Source: Tyzzerella sp. An114 (lineage in GTDB: Bacteria; Bacillota; Clostridia; Lachnospirales; Anaerotignaceae). From it: 64,000 nucleotides of DNA. Position numbers and translations under genes: made by a program. Positions 32,216 through 40,721 of the stretch are shown here, one piece after another (the stretch's first letter is position 1; every line of letters starts with the position of its first letter). The DNA lies in contig NZ_NFLT01000009.1 of the NCBI RefSeq assembly GCF_002161055.1, positions 1-64,000 of the forward strand, in the 5' to 3' direction. The notes beneath the pieces were generated by a model, which had not been told where the DNA came from, did not search any database, and saw only the letters and a program-made list of their open reading frames with translations.

Positions 32216-32233
32216 ATTATGTTTAGTTGTCAA
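32205..32233 (-). promoter_or_regulatory. Promoter of gntR-ABC operon
   Basis: TTGACA (32233-32228), 17-base spacer, TATTAT (32210-32205). The -10 lies inside the palindrome. Confidence 0.75.
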
Positions 32234-32373
32234 TAGTCTTAAGAATTTTGAAATAATTTATATTATTGTATTTTTATAAAAACATTTTTTAGTTTTATTG
32301 ACATATATATACAGTGAAATATAATGATAATTTGTGTTTAAAAAATAATAAAAATGGGGTGTGTAAATAAGAA

Positions 32374-33717
32374 ATGACAGATTATGAAAAAATAAATCAA
32401 AAAGGTTATCTTCAAAAGATGATTTGGCCTATATTTATAGAGCTTATACTTCAGATGCTTGTTGGAAATGTTGACCAGATAATGGTTGGAAAATATTCTG
32501 CAAATGCTGTTGGAGCAATAGCAAATGCCAATCAGATTATGAACCTTCTTATAATTATATTTAGTGTTATATGTACAGCTACTACAATAATAATTTCATT
32601 GTATCTTGGAGCAGGGGATAAAAAGAAGGTTGAACAGACATATACATTATCAATTTTTGTAAACTTTATATTCAGTCTTATAATAAGTTTTGTTTTTCTT
32701 GTTTTTGGAAGACAAATTTTAGAGTGGTTAAAAGTACCTTATGATATTATAGGAGAAACTGAAAGTTATATTAAAATAATAGGAAGTTTTATATTTTTAC
32801 AATCAATATATTTAACTTTTGGTGCAATACTTAGAAGTAATACATTTATGAAATATAGTATGATTGTTTCTTTCATTGTAAATGCAATAAATATAGGAGG
32901 AAACTTTATACTTATAAATGGTTTTGGAAATATACCAGCAATGGGAGTTGCTGGAGCGGCTGTTTCAAGTAATATAAGCCGTTTTATAGGTGTAATTGTT
33001 ATATACATAATATTTAGAAAGAAAACAGGAGCAAAACTTAGACTTTCTCATATATATCCTTTCCCTTTTGGAGAATTCAAAAAACTTATGGGCATAGGTA
33101 TACCTTCTGGTGGAGAGTCTCTTTCTTATAATTTATCACAGATTGCAATTCAAAGAATGATAAATACTTTTGGTTCCGCCATAATATCAACAAAAGCATA
33201 TGCAAGTATATTTGCAAATTTTTCTTATGTTTATGGTGCAGCTGTTTCTCAGGCTGGTCAAATAATGGTTGGATATCTTATAGGAGCTGGAGATGTTGAA
33301 AATACAGAAAAAAGAGTTTGGAAAACATTAAGAATTGCAATGATTACAGCCTTTGTAATATCTGTTGTTATATTTTTTATAAGTGATTATTGCTTTGGAT
33401 TTTTTACAGATAATAGGGAAGTAATAGAGCTTGGAAAGAAAATAATGTTTATAGATATATTTCTTGAATTGGGGCGTTCATGCAATATGATATTTGTAAG
33501 AGCATTAAGTGCTGCGGGAGACATAAAATTTCCAATCACATTGGGAATAATAAATGTTTGGCTTGTAGCTGTTCTTGGAGGATTTATACTTTCAGAAGTT
33601 TTTGGTTTGGGACTTGTAGGAATATGGATTGCCATGACTGCTGATGAATGTATACGAGGAATTGTATTTATATTCCGTTGGAAAAGTGGAGTTTGGAAAA
33701 ATAAGAAAATAATATAA
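32374..33717 (+). CDS. MATE-family multidrug/cation exporter
   Basis: 447 residues, 12 predicted membrane helices in two related halves. Starts with WPIFIELILQMLVGNVDQIMVGKYS, the common N-terminal MATE pattern, and the second half has GIPSGGESLSYNLSQIAIQRMI. Such antiporters expel drugs or metabolites using Na(+) or H(+). The substrate is not predictable. Ribosome site weak (GGGGTG). Monocistronic, divergent from the GntR-ABC unit. Confidence 0.9.
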   Translation: MTDYEKINQKGYLQKMIWPIFIELILQMLVGNVDQIMVGKYSANAVGAIANANQIMNLLIIIFSVICTATTIIISLYLGAGDKKKVEQTYTLSIFVNFIFSLIISFVFLVFGRQILEWLKVPYDIIGETESYIKIIGSFIFLQSIYLTFGAILRSNTFMKYSMIVSFIVNAINIGGNFILINGFGNIPAMGVAGAAVSSNISRFIGVIVIYIIFRKKTGAKLRLSHIYPFPFGEFKKLMGIGIPSGGESLSYNLSQIAIQRMINTFGSAIISTKAYASIFANFSYVYGAAVSQAGQIMVGYLIGAGDVENTEKRVWKTLRIAMITAFVISVVIFFISDYCFGFFTDNREVIELGKKIMFIDIFLELGRSCNMIFVRALSAAGDIKFPITLGIINVWLVAVLGGFILSEVFGLGLVGIWIAMTADECIRGIVFIFRWKSGVWKNKKII

Positions 33718-33882
33718 ATTATTATTAAATGGGTTAAAATATAAGTAAATATATTTTATATTTATGGAACAAATTTTCACAACAAATTTTGTTTATTATT
33801 TTATACAAAACTGTTATTATATATAATATAACAGCTTTTTTAGTTACAAAGTTCTAATTTTATGCAAAAGTGACTTATTTTG

Positions 33883-33912
33883 TTGACATTCTTTACCTGT
33901 TCAAAGTATAAT
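33883..33912 (+). promoter_or_regulatory. Promoter of BTAD regulator gene
   Basis: TTGACA (33883-33888), 18-base spacer, TATAAT (33907-33912). Both boxes are perfect. Confidence 0.8.
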
Positions 33913-33965
33913 TATAATTGATAATTTCTAATTGACATAACGTTTAACGGAGGTGGCACGAGTTT

Positions 33966-35174
33966 ATGACCACAAATAAAGTCATTGACATTACGTTACT
34001 TGGGGAGTTTAGTCTTAACAATGCCAGTGAGGACTTTAATAAATTTATTAATCACAGTAAAAAAATGAGAATGTTTATCGAGTATCTTATTTTAAACAGA
34101 GAAAGACCAGTTCCTTTTGCAGAGCTTATAGAAAATTTATGGGGAAAAGAAAAAACTGATAAATCTTCTGGAGCTTTAAAAACAATGCTCTGCCGTTTTA
34201 GAAATTCTGTTGAAACAAATGAAATAGAAGAACTTGAAGACATAATCATAACAAAGAGAGGTTGCTATCAGCTTAATCCAGAGCTTTTATATAATATAGA
34301 TGCTGAAAATTTTGAAATGCTCTGTGTTGATGCTGAAAGATATTTTGATGAGCCTGAAAAATGTCTTGAGATATATAAAAAGGCTGCTGAAATATATAAA
34401 GGAAACCTTTTGCCGAAGTCTGCTGATGCAAATTGGGTTATTCCAAAAAGAAATTATTATAGCAATATATTTTTAACAGCAATGAGAAATGCAGTTTTTC
34501 TTCTTAAAGAGAAAAATGACCATGAAACTGTTGTTGAAATATGTAAAAAAGTTCTTGATATTGATATGTATGACCAGTATTTTAATTACGAGATAATAAA
34601 CACATATCTTGAACTTGGAAGAAATGATGAGGCTTTGAAACATTATAATTATATAACAAAGCTTTATTATTCAAAACTTGGAGTACAGATTGATGAGGAG
34701 ATAAGAAATCTCTATGGTAAAATAGTAAGTCTCCAGAAAAAGAAAGAAACAGATATAGACATAATACAGAAAAGTCTTGAGGCTGAAAGTGCTGAGAAGG
34801 GTGCTTTTATATGTGAATTTGGTGTATTTAAAGAAATATATCATCTTGAAGCCAGATGTCTTGAGCGTTCAGGTGGTACAATGTTTATGGCTGTAATGAA
34901 TATTGAGAGTACAGCCAGAAAAGCTATAAAACCTGAAAGACTTGATACAATAATGAAATGTGTAATAGATATATGTTGTAAGAGTTTAAGACGAGGAGAT
35001 GTTATATCAAGATATAGCCCTAATCAGGTTGTTCTTTTACTTCCTATGGTTAATGTTGAAGATGGTAATCTTGTTATGGACAGAATTATTAAGACATACA
35101 AGAGAGAATACCCTAAAGTTAACATTGACATTACTTATGACATAAGAGCAGTAAATCCGGATACCACATCATAA
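33966..35174 (+). CDS. BTAD (SARP-like) regulator with degenerate GGDEF-like domain
   Basis: 402 residues. Winged-helix OmpR/SARP-type DNA-binding domain (1-100: DITLLGEFSLN, FIEYLILNRERPVPFAELIENLW, GCYQLNP), then a bacterial transcriptional activation domain of TPR-like helices (105-245), a charged linker, and a C-terminal region (about 280-400) that follows the nucleotide-cyclase fold of GGDEF proteins (FMAVMNIES..., RRGDVISRYSPNQVVLLLP). The signature R-x-GGDEF is replaced by RYSPNQV, so no cyclase activity is expected. Ribosome site GGAGGTGG. A conserved small partner gene follows 20 bases later. Confidence 0.83.
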   Translation: MTTNKVIDITLLGEFSLNNASEDFNKFINHSKKMRMFIEYLILNRERPVPFAELIENLWGKEKTDKSSGALKTMLCRFRNSVETNEIEELEDIIITKRGCYQLNPELLYNIDAENFEMLCVDAERYFDEPEKCLEIYKKAAEIYKGNLLPKSADANWVIPKRNYYSNIFLTAMRNAVFLLKEKNDHETVVEICKKVLDIDMYDQYFNYEIINTYLELGRNDEALKHYNYITKLYYSKLGVQIDEEIRNLYGKIVSLQKKKETDIDIIQKSLEAESAEKGAFICEFGVFKEIYHLEARCLERSGGTMFMAVMNIESTARKAIKPERLDTIMKCVIDICCKSLRRGDVISRYSPNQVVLLLPMVNVEDGNLVMDRIIKTYKREYPKVNIDITYDIRAVNPDTTS

Positions 35175-35194
35175 TTTAAGGAAGGTGAATTTTA

Positions 35195-35647
35195 ATGCTT
35201 ATATCTATGAGTACAGGGGTTCCATATGATATATCAATATATACAGTCTCTATTGACAGCTATATGAATAAAAGTCTCAGAGGAAGTTTTATAAATAATC
35301 ATTATGGTGATGAGGTTAGTTTTAACTCAACTGTCGAAATGCTTTTTTCAATGGAACAAATAATGAATATGACAGGAAGTCCTAAAAAGTATGAGAAAGA
35401 CAGAAGTTTTTATGATAATGAAGACGAAAACAATAAATTTTCCGATGAAGATAAAAATAGACTTGTAAAAATAAGTGATTTTAACGAGTATGATAAAAAA
35501 GGCGATATTGCCACATTTTATATAAAAATACGTTTCCGTCAGAATGCTTCTTGGCAGGGTAATATTACTTGGAGAGAAGGCGGAAAAACAGAGGACTTTA
35601 GAAGTGTTTTTGAACTTCTTAAAATAATAGACAGTGTATTCAAATAA
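35195..35647 (+). CDS. Conserved protein of unknown function, partner of BTAD regulator
   Basis: 150 residues, ribosome site AAGGAAGGTG. No signal peptide or membrane span. A variable acidic middle (YDNEDENNKFSDEDKN) separates an N-terminal part with VEMLFSMEQIMNM from a C-terminal part with ATFYIKIRFRQNASWQGNI and FRSVFELLKIIDS. I recall similar C-termini next to BTAD regulators in Lachnospiraceae, but cannot name a family. Co-transcribed with the regulator; a role in the same signalling step is inference. Confidence 0.75.
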   Translation: MLISMSTGVPYDISIYTVSIDSYMNKSLRGSFINNHYGDEVSFNSTVEMLFSMEQIMNMTGSPKKYEKDRSFYDNEDENNKFSDEDKNRLVKISDFNEYDKKGDIATFYIKIRFRQNASWQGNITWREGGKTEDFRSVFELLKIIDSVFK

Positions 35648-35650
35648 ATT

Positions 35651-35681
35651 AAAAAAACGGCTTTTTAAAGCCGTTTTTTTT
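35651..35681. terminator. Bidirectional terminator
   Basis: ACGGCTTT/AAAGCCGT stem flanked by A7 and T8, between convergent operons. Confidence 0.9.
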
Positions 35682-36750
35682 ATCTCATCATTTCTATTTT
35701 TTTAATCATCTGTACAGGATTTACACTGTGTTTTACTGCATTATCATATGATATTTTACCATCAGTATAAAGTTTTAATATACTTGTATCCATTGAAATC
35801 ATATTTTCTTTTGCTGACGTCATTATAACATTGTCTATCTGATGTATCTTTGATTCACGAATAAGATTTCTTATTGCTGAATTTACAAACATAACTTCAA
35901 AGGCTGGTATAACTTTTCCATCAACAGTAGGGATAAGCTGCTGAGATATTACTGCACTTAATACCATTGAAAGCTGTACTCTTATTTGCTGTTGCTGGTC
36001 AACTGGAAAAGCATCTATTATACGGTCAATGCTGTTTGCTGCTCCAACAGTGTGGAGTGTTGATATTATCATATGACCTGTTTCTGCTGCTGTAACTGCT
36101 GTTCTTATAGTTTCAAAATCACGCATTTCTCCTACAAGTATTACATCAGGTGATTGTCTCATGGCTGCTCTTAAAGCTCCAACAAAACTTGCTGTGTCCA
36201 TTTCAAGCTCTCTTTGGCTTACAATGCTATTTTTATGTCTGTGAAGATACTCAATAGGGTCTTCAAGAGTTATTATATGACTGTTGCGTTTTTCGTTTAT
36301 TGCATCTATTATACATGCTAAAGTCATACTCTTTCCGCTGGCTGCTGGTCCTGTAACAAGTACAAAGCCTCCTGTTTTATCTGCTATACTCATTACATTT
36401 TCAGGTATGTTAAGTTTTTTATAGTCTGGAAGTTCAAAGCGTATTATTCTTATTACTGCTGCAAGAGAACCTCTCTGTTTGTATGTGTTTACTCTGAAAC
36501 GTGAAAGACCTGTAATAGAGAATGAAAAGTCATCATCTCCTCTTTCTGTGAGAAGTTTTGGGTCTCTGTTTCCTGCTAATTCATACATTTGAAGTATAAG
36601 TTTTTCTGTATCGCTAGGAAGAAGCTTTTCTCCTTCACTGTGATTTATTGTATTATGTATCTTGAATGATACAGGAATTCCGGCCACTATAAAGACGTCA
36701 GCTGTTTCAAGCTCAACAGCTCTTTTTAATATTTCAACTATATCTTTCAA
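35680..36750 (-). CDS. PilT-like type IV pilus ATPase
   Basis: 356 residues, TTG start behind AAGGGGA. GspE/PilT superfamily: N-terminal PAS-like domain, Walker A GPAASGKS, Asp box LEDPIEYLHRHKNSIVSQRE, Walker B DVILVGEMRD, His box TGHMIISTLHTVGAANSIDRI, and C-terminal AIRNLIRESKIHQIDNVI, which is diagnostic of PilT rather than PilB. PilT normally powers pilus retraction. Here it is the only ATPase of the locus and the last gene of the operon, so it may drive assembly as well; that is inference. Confidence 0.88.
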   Translation of the reverse strand: MKDIVEILKRAVELETADVFIVAGIPVSFKIHNTINHSEGEKLLPSDTEKLILQMYELAGNRDPKLLTERGDDDFSFSITGLSRFRVNTYKQRGSLAAVIRIIRFELPDYKKLNIPENVMSIADKTGGFVLVTGPAASGKSMTLACIIDAINEKRNSHIITLEDPIEYLHRHKNSIVSQRELEMDTASFVGALRAAMRQSPDVILVGEMRDFETIRTAVTAAETGHMIISTLHTVGAANSIDRIIDAFPVDQQQQIRVQLSMVLSAVISQQLIPTVDGKVIPAFEVMFVNSAIRNLIRESKIHQIDNVIMTSAKENMISMDTSILKLYTDGKISYDNAVKHSVNPVQMIKKIEMMR

Positions 36751-36769
36751 AATATTAATCCCCCTTTTT

Positions 36770-37231
36770 TTACTCTAATTCTGCATTTATATCAAAAAGC
36801 TCTAAATATCCACTGCCTTCATTTTCAGAAGCTTTTGAATAAGTAGTTCTCTCTTTCTCAATAAATCCTTTTGTATCATTATATAATAAAACTGTTTTTA
36901 AATCCATTGTATCATTTATAGGGACAGTTAATGTAAATGTTCCATTTTCTGTGTTTTCAATAGTACAATTATTTTCTTTTATAATGTTTTTGACATTTAA
37001 GTTTTCTATTGTATTTGATAATTTTATCTCAGAAACTATTTTTTCTGTTATTATATCAGCATCATTATATGATTTTATATAATCTCCTGTTTTAACTGAA
37101 AGATTGTAATCATTGTTTGCATGAACAAATGAAAGTACAGAAAATATTGATATACATATAACTATAAATATAGTTATAAGTGAAGTTATACCTATTGGTA
37201 TTGAAGGAAGATTTTTTCTTTCATTATTCAT
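36770..37231 (-). CDS. Single-span membrane protein of pilus-like locus
   Basis: 153 residues behind AAGGAGGT. A short basic cytosolic tail (MNNERKNLPS), a membrane helix at about 14-37 (GITSLITIFIVICISIFSVL), then a polar exported domain (NYNLS...TLTVPINDTMDL...). The topology equals that of the neighbouring pilin-like proteins. No canonical prepilin cleavage motif and no family I recognise. By position it is probably a minor structural subunit. Confidence 0.7.
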   Translation of the reverse strand: MNNERKNLPSIPIGITSLITIFIVICISIFSVLSFVHANNDYNLSVKTGDYIKSYNDADIITEKIVSEIKLSNTIENLNVKNIIKENNCTIENTENGTFTLTVPINDTMDLKTVLLYNDTKGFIEKERTTYSKASENEGSGYLELFDINAELE

Positions 37232-37247
37232 ATTTTTAAACCTCCTT

Positions 37248-37658
37248 TTAAATACCTGTTTTTATTGAGTATACAGGTTCTGTAATTTCATTTTCAAAAA
37301 AATTTATTGAAAAAACTGAAATATTATCCTCTTTATTTTCTGATATTTCAGCATGATATTTTGAAGTTTTATAATTGGAAGGATTTATATTTTCATTGAA
37401 ATATAATATTAAGTTTCCATTTTCTTTTGAGACATTATAATACTGTGAAAGTATATCTGTATTGCCATCAGAATATTTTAAACATTGTATTATATTTTCA
37501 CTTTCTATTGTAATTGCTGTATTTACAGAAGATTTCACTGATTTTTCGTAGGCGTTTGTAAATATATTTACAGATATTGCAGCACATATTGAAAATATGA
37601 GAACAACACCCATAAGCTCTGTAAGAAAAAGCAGTGAAGAGTTATTTTTTTTACTCAT
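37248..37658 (-). CDS. Pilin-like single-span protein with degenerate prepilin motif
   Basis: 136 residues; the ATG directly abuts the stop of the preceding gene. The segment LFLTELMGVVLIFSICAAI recalls the class III prepilin pattern GFTLIELMVVIAI, but lacks the Gly cleavage residue and the aligned spacing. The exported part is beta-like and polar (IQCLKYSDGNTDILSQYYNV). A pseudopilin that stays unprocessed, or is processed by an unusual peptidase, is the best reading; this is inference from pattern and neighbours. Confidence 0.7.
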   Translation of the reverse strand: MSKKNNSSLLFLTELMGVVLIFSICAAISVNIFTNAYEKSVKSSVNTAITIESENIIQCLKYSDGNTDILSQYYNVSKENGNLILYFNENINPSNYKTSKYHAEISENKEDNISVFSINFFENEITEPVYSIKTGI

Positions 37659-38144
37659 TTACTGTTCCTCCTTTATATTTACAATAAGTTTTCTTTTTCC
37701 TATATCTTCATATTCAGCTTCTATCTCCAAAAGCCCTTTATTTTTTTCACTTATAGTCAAATTTTTCATATCTGTTATATAAAGTCCACCGTCAAGAGGT
37801 ATATCATTTCCTACATCTGTGAATATTTCTCTTAATTGACCATTATAACAATATATTCTTGTTTCATACATCTGTCCTTCTATTTCCTCAGGTATTACAA
37901 GCATATCAACTTTTTGATATGTATCCATATATATTGATGATTTATCAGCAGCTTTTATTTTATTTGATAAATATATAAGACCTGTTCTAAGACTGTAATT
38001 TTCATTTGTTTTTTCTGTTACACTTTTATAAACTTTTGTTCCATACATAAGAACTGATACCGATGATAATGCAAATACAAGGAAAAGAATAAGTATTACA
38101 AGGGTATGCAGTCTATGACCATGTTTTGAACTTCTTATTTCCAT
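37659..38144 (-). CDS. DUF4860 protein of pilus-like locus
   Basis: 161 residues from ATG 38144 behind AGGAAAG (TTG at 38150 is the longer alternative). Basic N-terminus with EIRSSKHGHRLHTLVILILFLVFALSSVSVLMYG, a membrane helix, then SLRTGLIYLSNKIKAADKS and an exported domain. It fits DUF4860, a Clostridia family found in such type II secretion-like loci with no known function. Overlaps the end of the upstream gene by a few bases only if the TTG is used. Confidence 0.78.
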   Translation of the reverse strand: MEIRSSKHGHRLHTLVILILFLVFALSSVSVLMYGTKVYKSVTEKTNENYSLRTGLIYLSNKIKAADKSSIYMDTYQKVDMLVIPEEIEGQMYETRIYCYNGQLREIFTDVGNDIPLDGGLYITDMKNLTISEKNKGLLEIEAEYEDIGKRKLIVNIKEEQ

Positions 38145-38146
38145 TG

Positions 38147-38467
38147 TCAATTCTTTCCTTTCCTTGAAACAAATATATCAGGTGGAATATTTCCGCCTCT
38201 ACTTTGATAATCGGCTATGTATTTGTCAGTGTCAAAAAGTATTCCGTAGTTTTTTGTAAGATATTCCATGTCAGGAGGAAAACTTCCCTCAGCTGCATAA
38301 CAGTGGAAAGCTGCTTTTTGTATTGCGTCTTCAATATATTTTTCTGTCTGTCCATCATTACTGTCTTGAGCTGAAATTGAAAAAAGATATATCATTCCTG
38401 AAAACAGTATAAAAAGAAATACTGTGATTTTTGAAAAATTTCTTTTTTTGTTTTTTGTAAATATCAC
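38147..38467 (-). CDS. Small exported pilin-like protein
   Basis: 106 residues, GTG start six bases after GAGGTGA. A basic N-terminus and a membrane helix (ITVFLFILFSGMIYLFSI) precede a compact domain with AAFHCYAAEGSFPPDMEYLTKNY...GGNIPPDIFV. The CYAxEGxxPP pattern recurs, from memory, in equivalent positions of Lachnospiraceae GspF-PilT loci. The function is unknown; it lies first among the four small genes, directly after the GspF-like platform gene. Confidence 0.72.
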   Translation of the reverse strand: MIFTKNKKRNFSKITVFLFILFSGMIYLFSISAQDSNDGQTEKYIEDAIQKAAFHCYAAEGSFPPDMEYLTKNYGILFDTDKYIADYQSRGGNIPPDIFVSRKGKN

Positions 38468-38480
38468 AATAAATCACCTC

Positions 38481-39527
38481 TTAACCGATAGAAGACATTA
38501 TACCCCAAACAGGCATCATTACTGACAAAAGAATTATTCCAACAAGTATTGAAAGAGCAATTACTATGGCAGGCTCTATTGATGATATAAGATTATTTAT
38601 TTTATTTTCTGCCTCTGTTGTATATTTTTCGGATATTTCTTTCATAACTTCTTCTGATGAACCTGTCTGAAATCCTATTGATAACATTGAAGCGTGTATA
38701 CTTTTTATAATTCCTGATGTTTCTAATGCTTCTGAAAAAGAGCTTCCGTTTTGTATAAGAATAACACAGGATTTTATTTTATCTTTTATTTTTGGATTAT
38801 CTGAAAGTTCCATTCCAAGTTCAAGGGCGTCAAAAGTGTCATATCCAGCAGACATTGTTAAAGCAAGAGCTGAAGTAAGTCTTGATATGCCTATTGCTTC
38901 TGATGTTTTTGAATTCTTTGTAAGTGAATTTCTTATGGCTGAAAGCTTTGCAGCTCCTTTTTCGTTTTTTGACATTATAAATACTACTATTAAAAGTATT
39001 ATAACAATAGCTGTTATATAGAGAGCTGCTCCTGAAAGAGCGTTGCCTATATTCATAATTGTTACTGCTGTTTTTGGCATTTCAGAGCCTAACTGTAAAA
39101 ATACATTTTCAAATATAGGAAGAACTTTTGTTGTAAGTATAAAAAGTACAATGAGAAGTATACCTGTCATAATAAGAGGATATGTTAAGGCACTTTTTAT
39201 TGTGTCTTTAAGCTCATCTTCTCTCTTGTAATATACATAAAGTTCATTTAATATTTTTTCTAAAGAACCTGTTCTCTCTCCAAGCATTACCATAGACACC
39301 ATATAATCAGGAAAACTTTCTGTTTCTTTTAAGGCTTCACAGAAAGGTGTTCCCATATCAAGACTATGACATATGTTTTCAAGAATTTCTTTACCTTTTT
39401 TTGAGTTTTCTTCATTTAAAACTATTCTTATACCGTCAGCTATTGGCATACCTGACTTTAAAAGCATTGATACTTCCAAACAAAATGCAGATAATATGTC
39501 TGCGGGAAGTGTTTGTTTTGAACTCAT
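38481..39527 (-). CDS. Type II secretion/type IV pilus platform protein (GspF/PilC-like)
   Basis: 348 residues, ATG after AAAGGAGCG. Two related T2SSF helical domains (about 10-130 and 210-330), each followed by membrane helices (LIMTGILLIVLFILTTKVLP; final IVIALSILVGIILLSVMMPVWGIMSSIG). Conserved GMPIADGI, GERTGSLEKILNEL and IGFQTGSSEEVM. Platform proteins in the cytoplasmic membrane couple an ATPase to pilin polymerisation. First gene of the six-gene unit that ends with the PilT-like ATPase. Confidence 0.88.
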   Translation of the reverse strand: MSSKQTLPADILSAFCLEVSMLLKSGMPIADGIRIVLNEENSKKGKEILENICHSLDMGTPFCEALKETESFPDYMVSMVMLGERTGSLEKILNELYVYYKREDELKDTIKSALTYPLIMTGILLIVLFILTTKVLPIFENVFLQLGSEMPKTAVTIMNIGNALSGAALYITAIVIILLIVVFIMSKNEKGAAKLSAIRNSLTKNSKTSEAIGISRLTSALALTMSAGYDTFDALELGMELSDNPKIKDKIKSCVILIQNGSSFSEALETSGIIKSIHASMLSIGFQTGSSEEVMKEISEKYTTEAENKINNLISSIEPAIVIALSILVGIILLSVMMPVWGIMSSIG

Positions 39528-39568
39528 TATTAATATTCGCTCCTTTCGAAGGCTTTTTATAAATACAA

Positions 39569-40477
39569 TTAATAAGCATATTTTGCAGTGTAATTACTTC
39601 CGTCTCCTATATACTGCTGAATTCTAATACTGTTTTTACTTGATGAAGCAAATGTTGGGTCCATAAGCTCCCATGATTTTCCGTCAAAGTATACAGCTTT
39701 ATCAATCCAGCCAACACCCTTTATATATACATTAATCCATGCATGGTAAAGACTTCCTGAGTATCCAACAACAAGTTTTGAAGGTATTCCCTGGCTTCTT
39801 AACATTGATGTCATAACAGCTGCATAATCAAAACATATACCTTTTTTGAGCTTTATTATCTCGTCAGGATTTGGAAGATAACCGCTTTGTACTGTTTGAG
39901 CCTTCTGTGTATCATATGAAATATTTCCTATTACGTAGTAATATATTTTTTTGAGTTTGTCAAGTTCCTCCGGTGTATCACTAACAAGTTTATCTGCAAG
40001 AGCAACAACATCAGAGTTTGAGTTAAAGTTTACATACTGGTTAGGATAGAGAAATGGTGAAAACTCATCTTTTATATTTACATTAAATGATGTGTTGTAA
40101 GCAGTTGAATATTTTGTGCCAGATATATTTTCATAAACTGTTACACTGTATTTTCCATTACCTTCTGCAAGAGGGAATGTCTCATAATTACCTTTGTTGT
40201 TTAAGTTGTATGTATAAGCTGCTCCACCTGATTTCTGTACAATACATTTTATTTTTTTATCTGTTCCACCTGTGTATTTTACCATTATATAACCTTCTGA
40301 AGCATTTGAAGCATCAACAGCAGCCTTTGAATTGTTGTATACTGTTGTTCCTGAAGCTACTGGCTGAGGTATAATTTTTGCACTGGCGTCTTCTCTATTT
40401 GCTACCCCGTTAAAAACTAAAATTCCTCCTAAAACTGCAACTGTTATTGCAGTATAAATTTTCTTTTTATTAATCAT
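39569..40477 (-). CDS. Secreted transglutaminase-like cysteine protease-fold protein
   Basis: 302 residues. Signal-type N-terminus (KKKIYTAITVAVLGGILVFNGVA), a beta-sandwich-like middle (about 60-135) and a transglutaminase-like core with the full catalytic triad Cys215 (KKGICFDYA), His245 (LYHAWINV) and Asp273 (LMDPTFA). Secreted members cross-link or cleave proteins at the cell surface. It lies 42 bases upstream of the pilus-like operon on the same strand with no visible terminator, so co-expression, and a surface substrate from that locus, is possible but unproven. Confidence 0.87.
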   Translation of the reverse strand: MINKKKIYTAITVAVLGGILVFNGVANREDASAKIIPQPVASGTTVYNNSKAAVDASNASEGYIMVKYTGGTDKKIKCIVQKSGGAAYTYNLNNKGNYETFPLAEGNGKYSVTVYENISGTKYSTAYNTSFNVNIKDEFSPFLYPNQYVNFNSNSDVVALADKLVSDTPEELDKLKKIYYYVIGNISYDTQKAQTVQSGYLPNPDEIIKLKKGICFDYAAVMTSMLRSQGIPSKLVVGYSGSLYHAWINVYIKGVGWIDKAVYFDGKSWELMDPTFASSSKNSIRIQQYIGDGSNYTAKYAY

Positions 40478-40721
40478 AAACCCACTTCCTTTTCCTTATT
40501 TCTATTTTATAAATACTATAATTTTACATTATTATGCTATATATTATATCATATAAAAGAATAAAATGGTAACAAAAATTAAAGAAAATTGTAAAAAACA
40601 TCAAAAATGTTACTATTAATAATAAAATAACATTTTTAAAATAATTTTTTATTTAAAAATACCATAGTTTATATGATATAATTTTTTGAGTTAAAATAAA
40701 AGTAATTTGAGGTGTATTTTT

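Noticed and set aside
33966-35174. Active diguanylate cyclase
   Set aside because: The GGDEF position reads SPNQV, so only the fold, not the activity, can be claimed.
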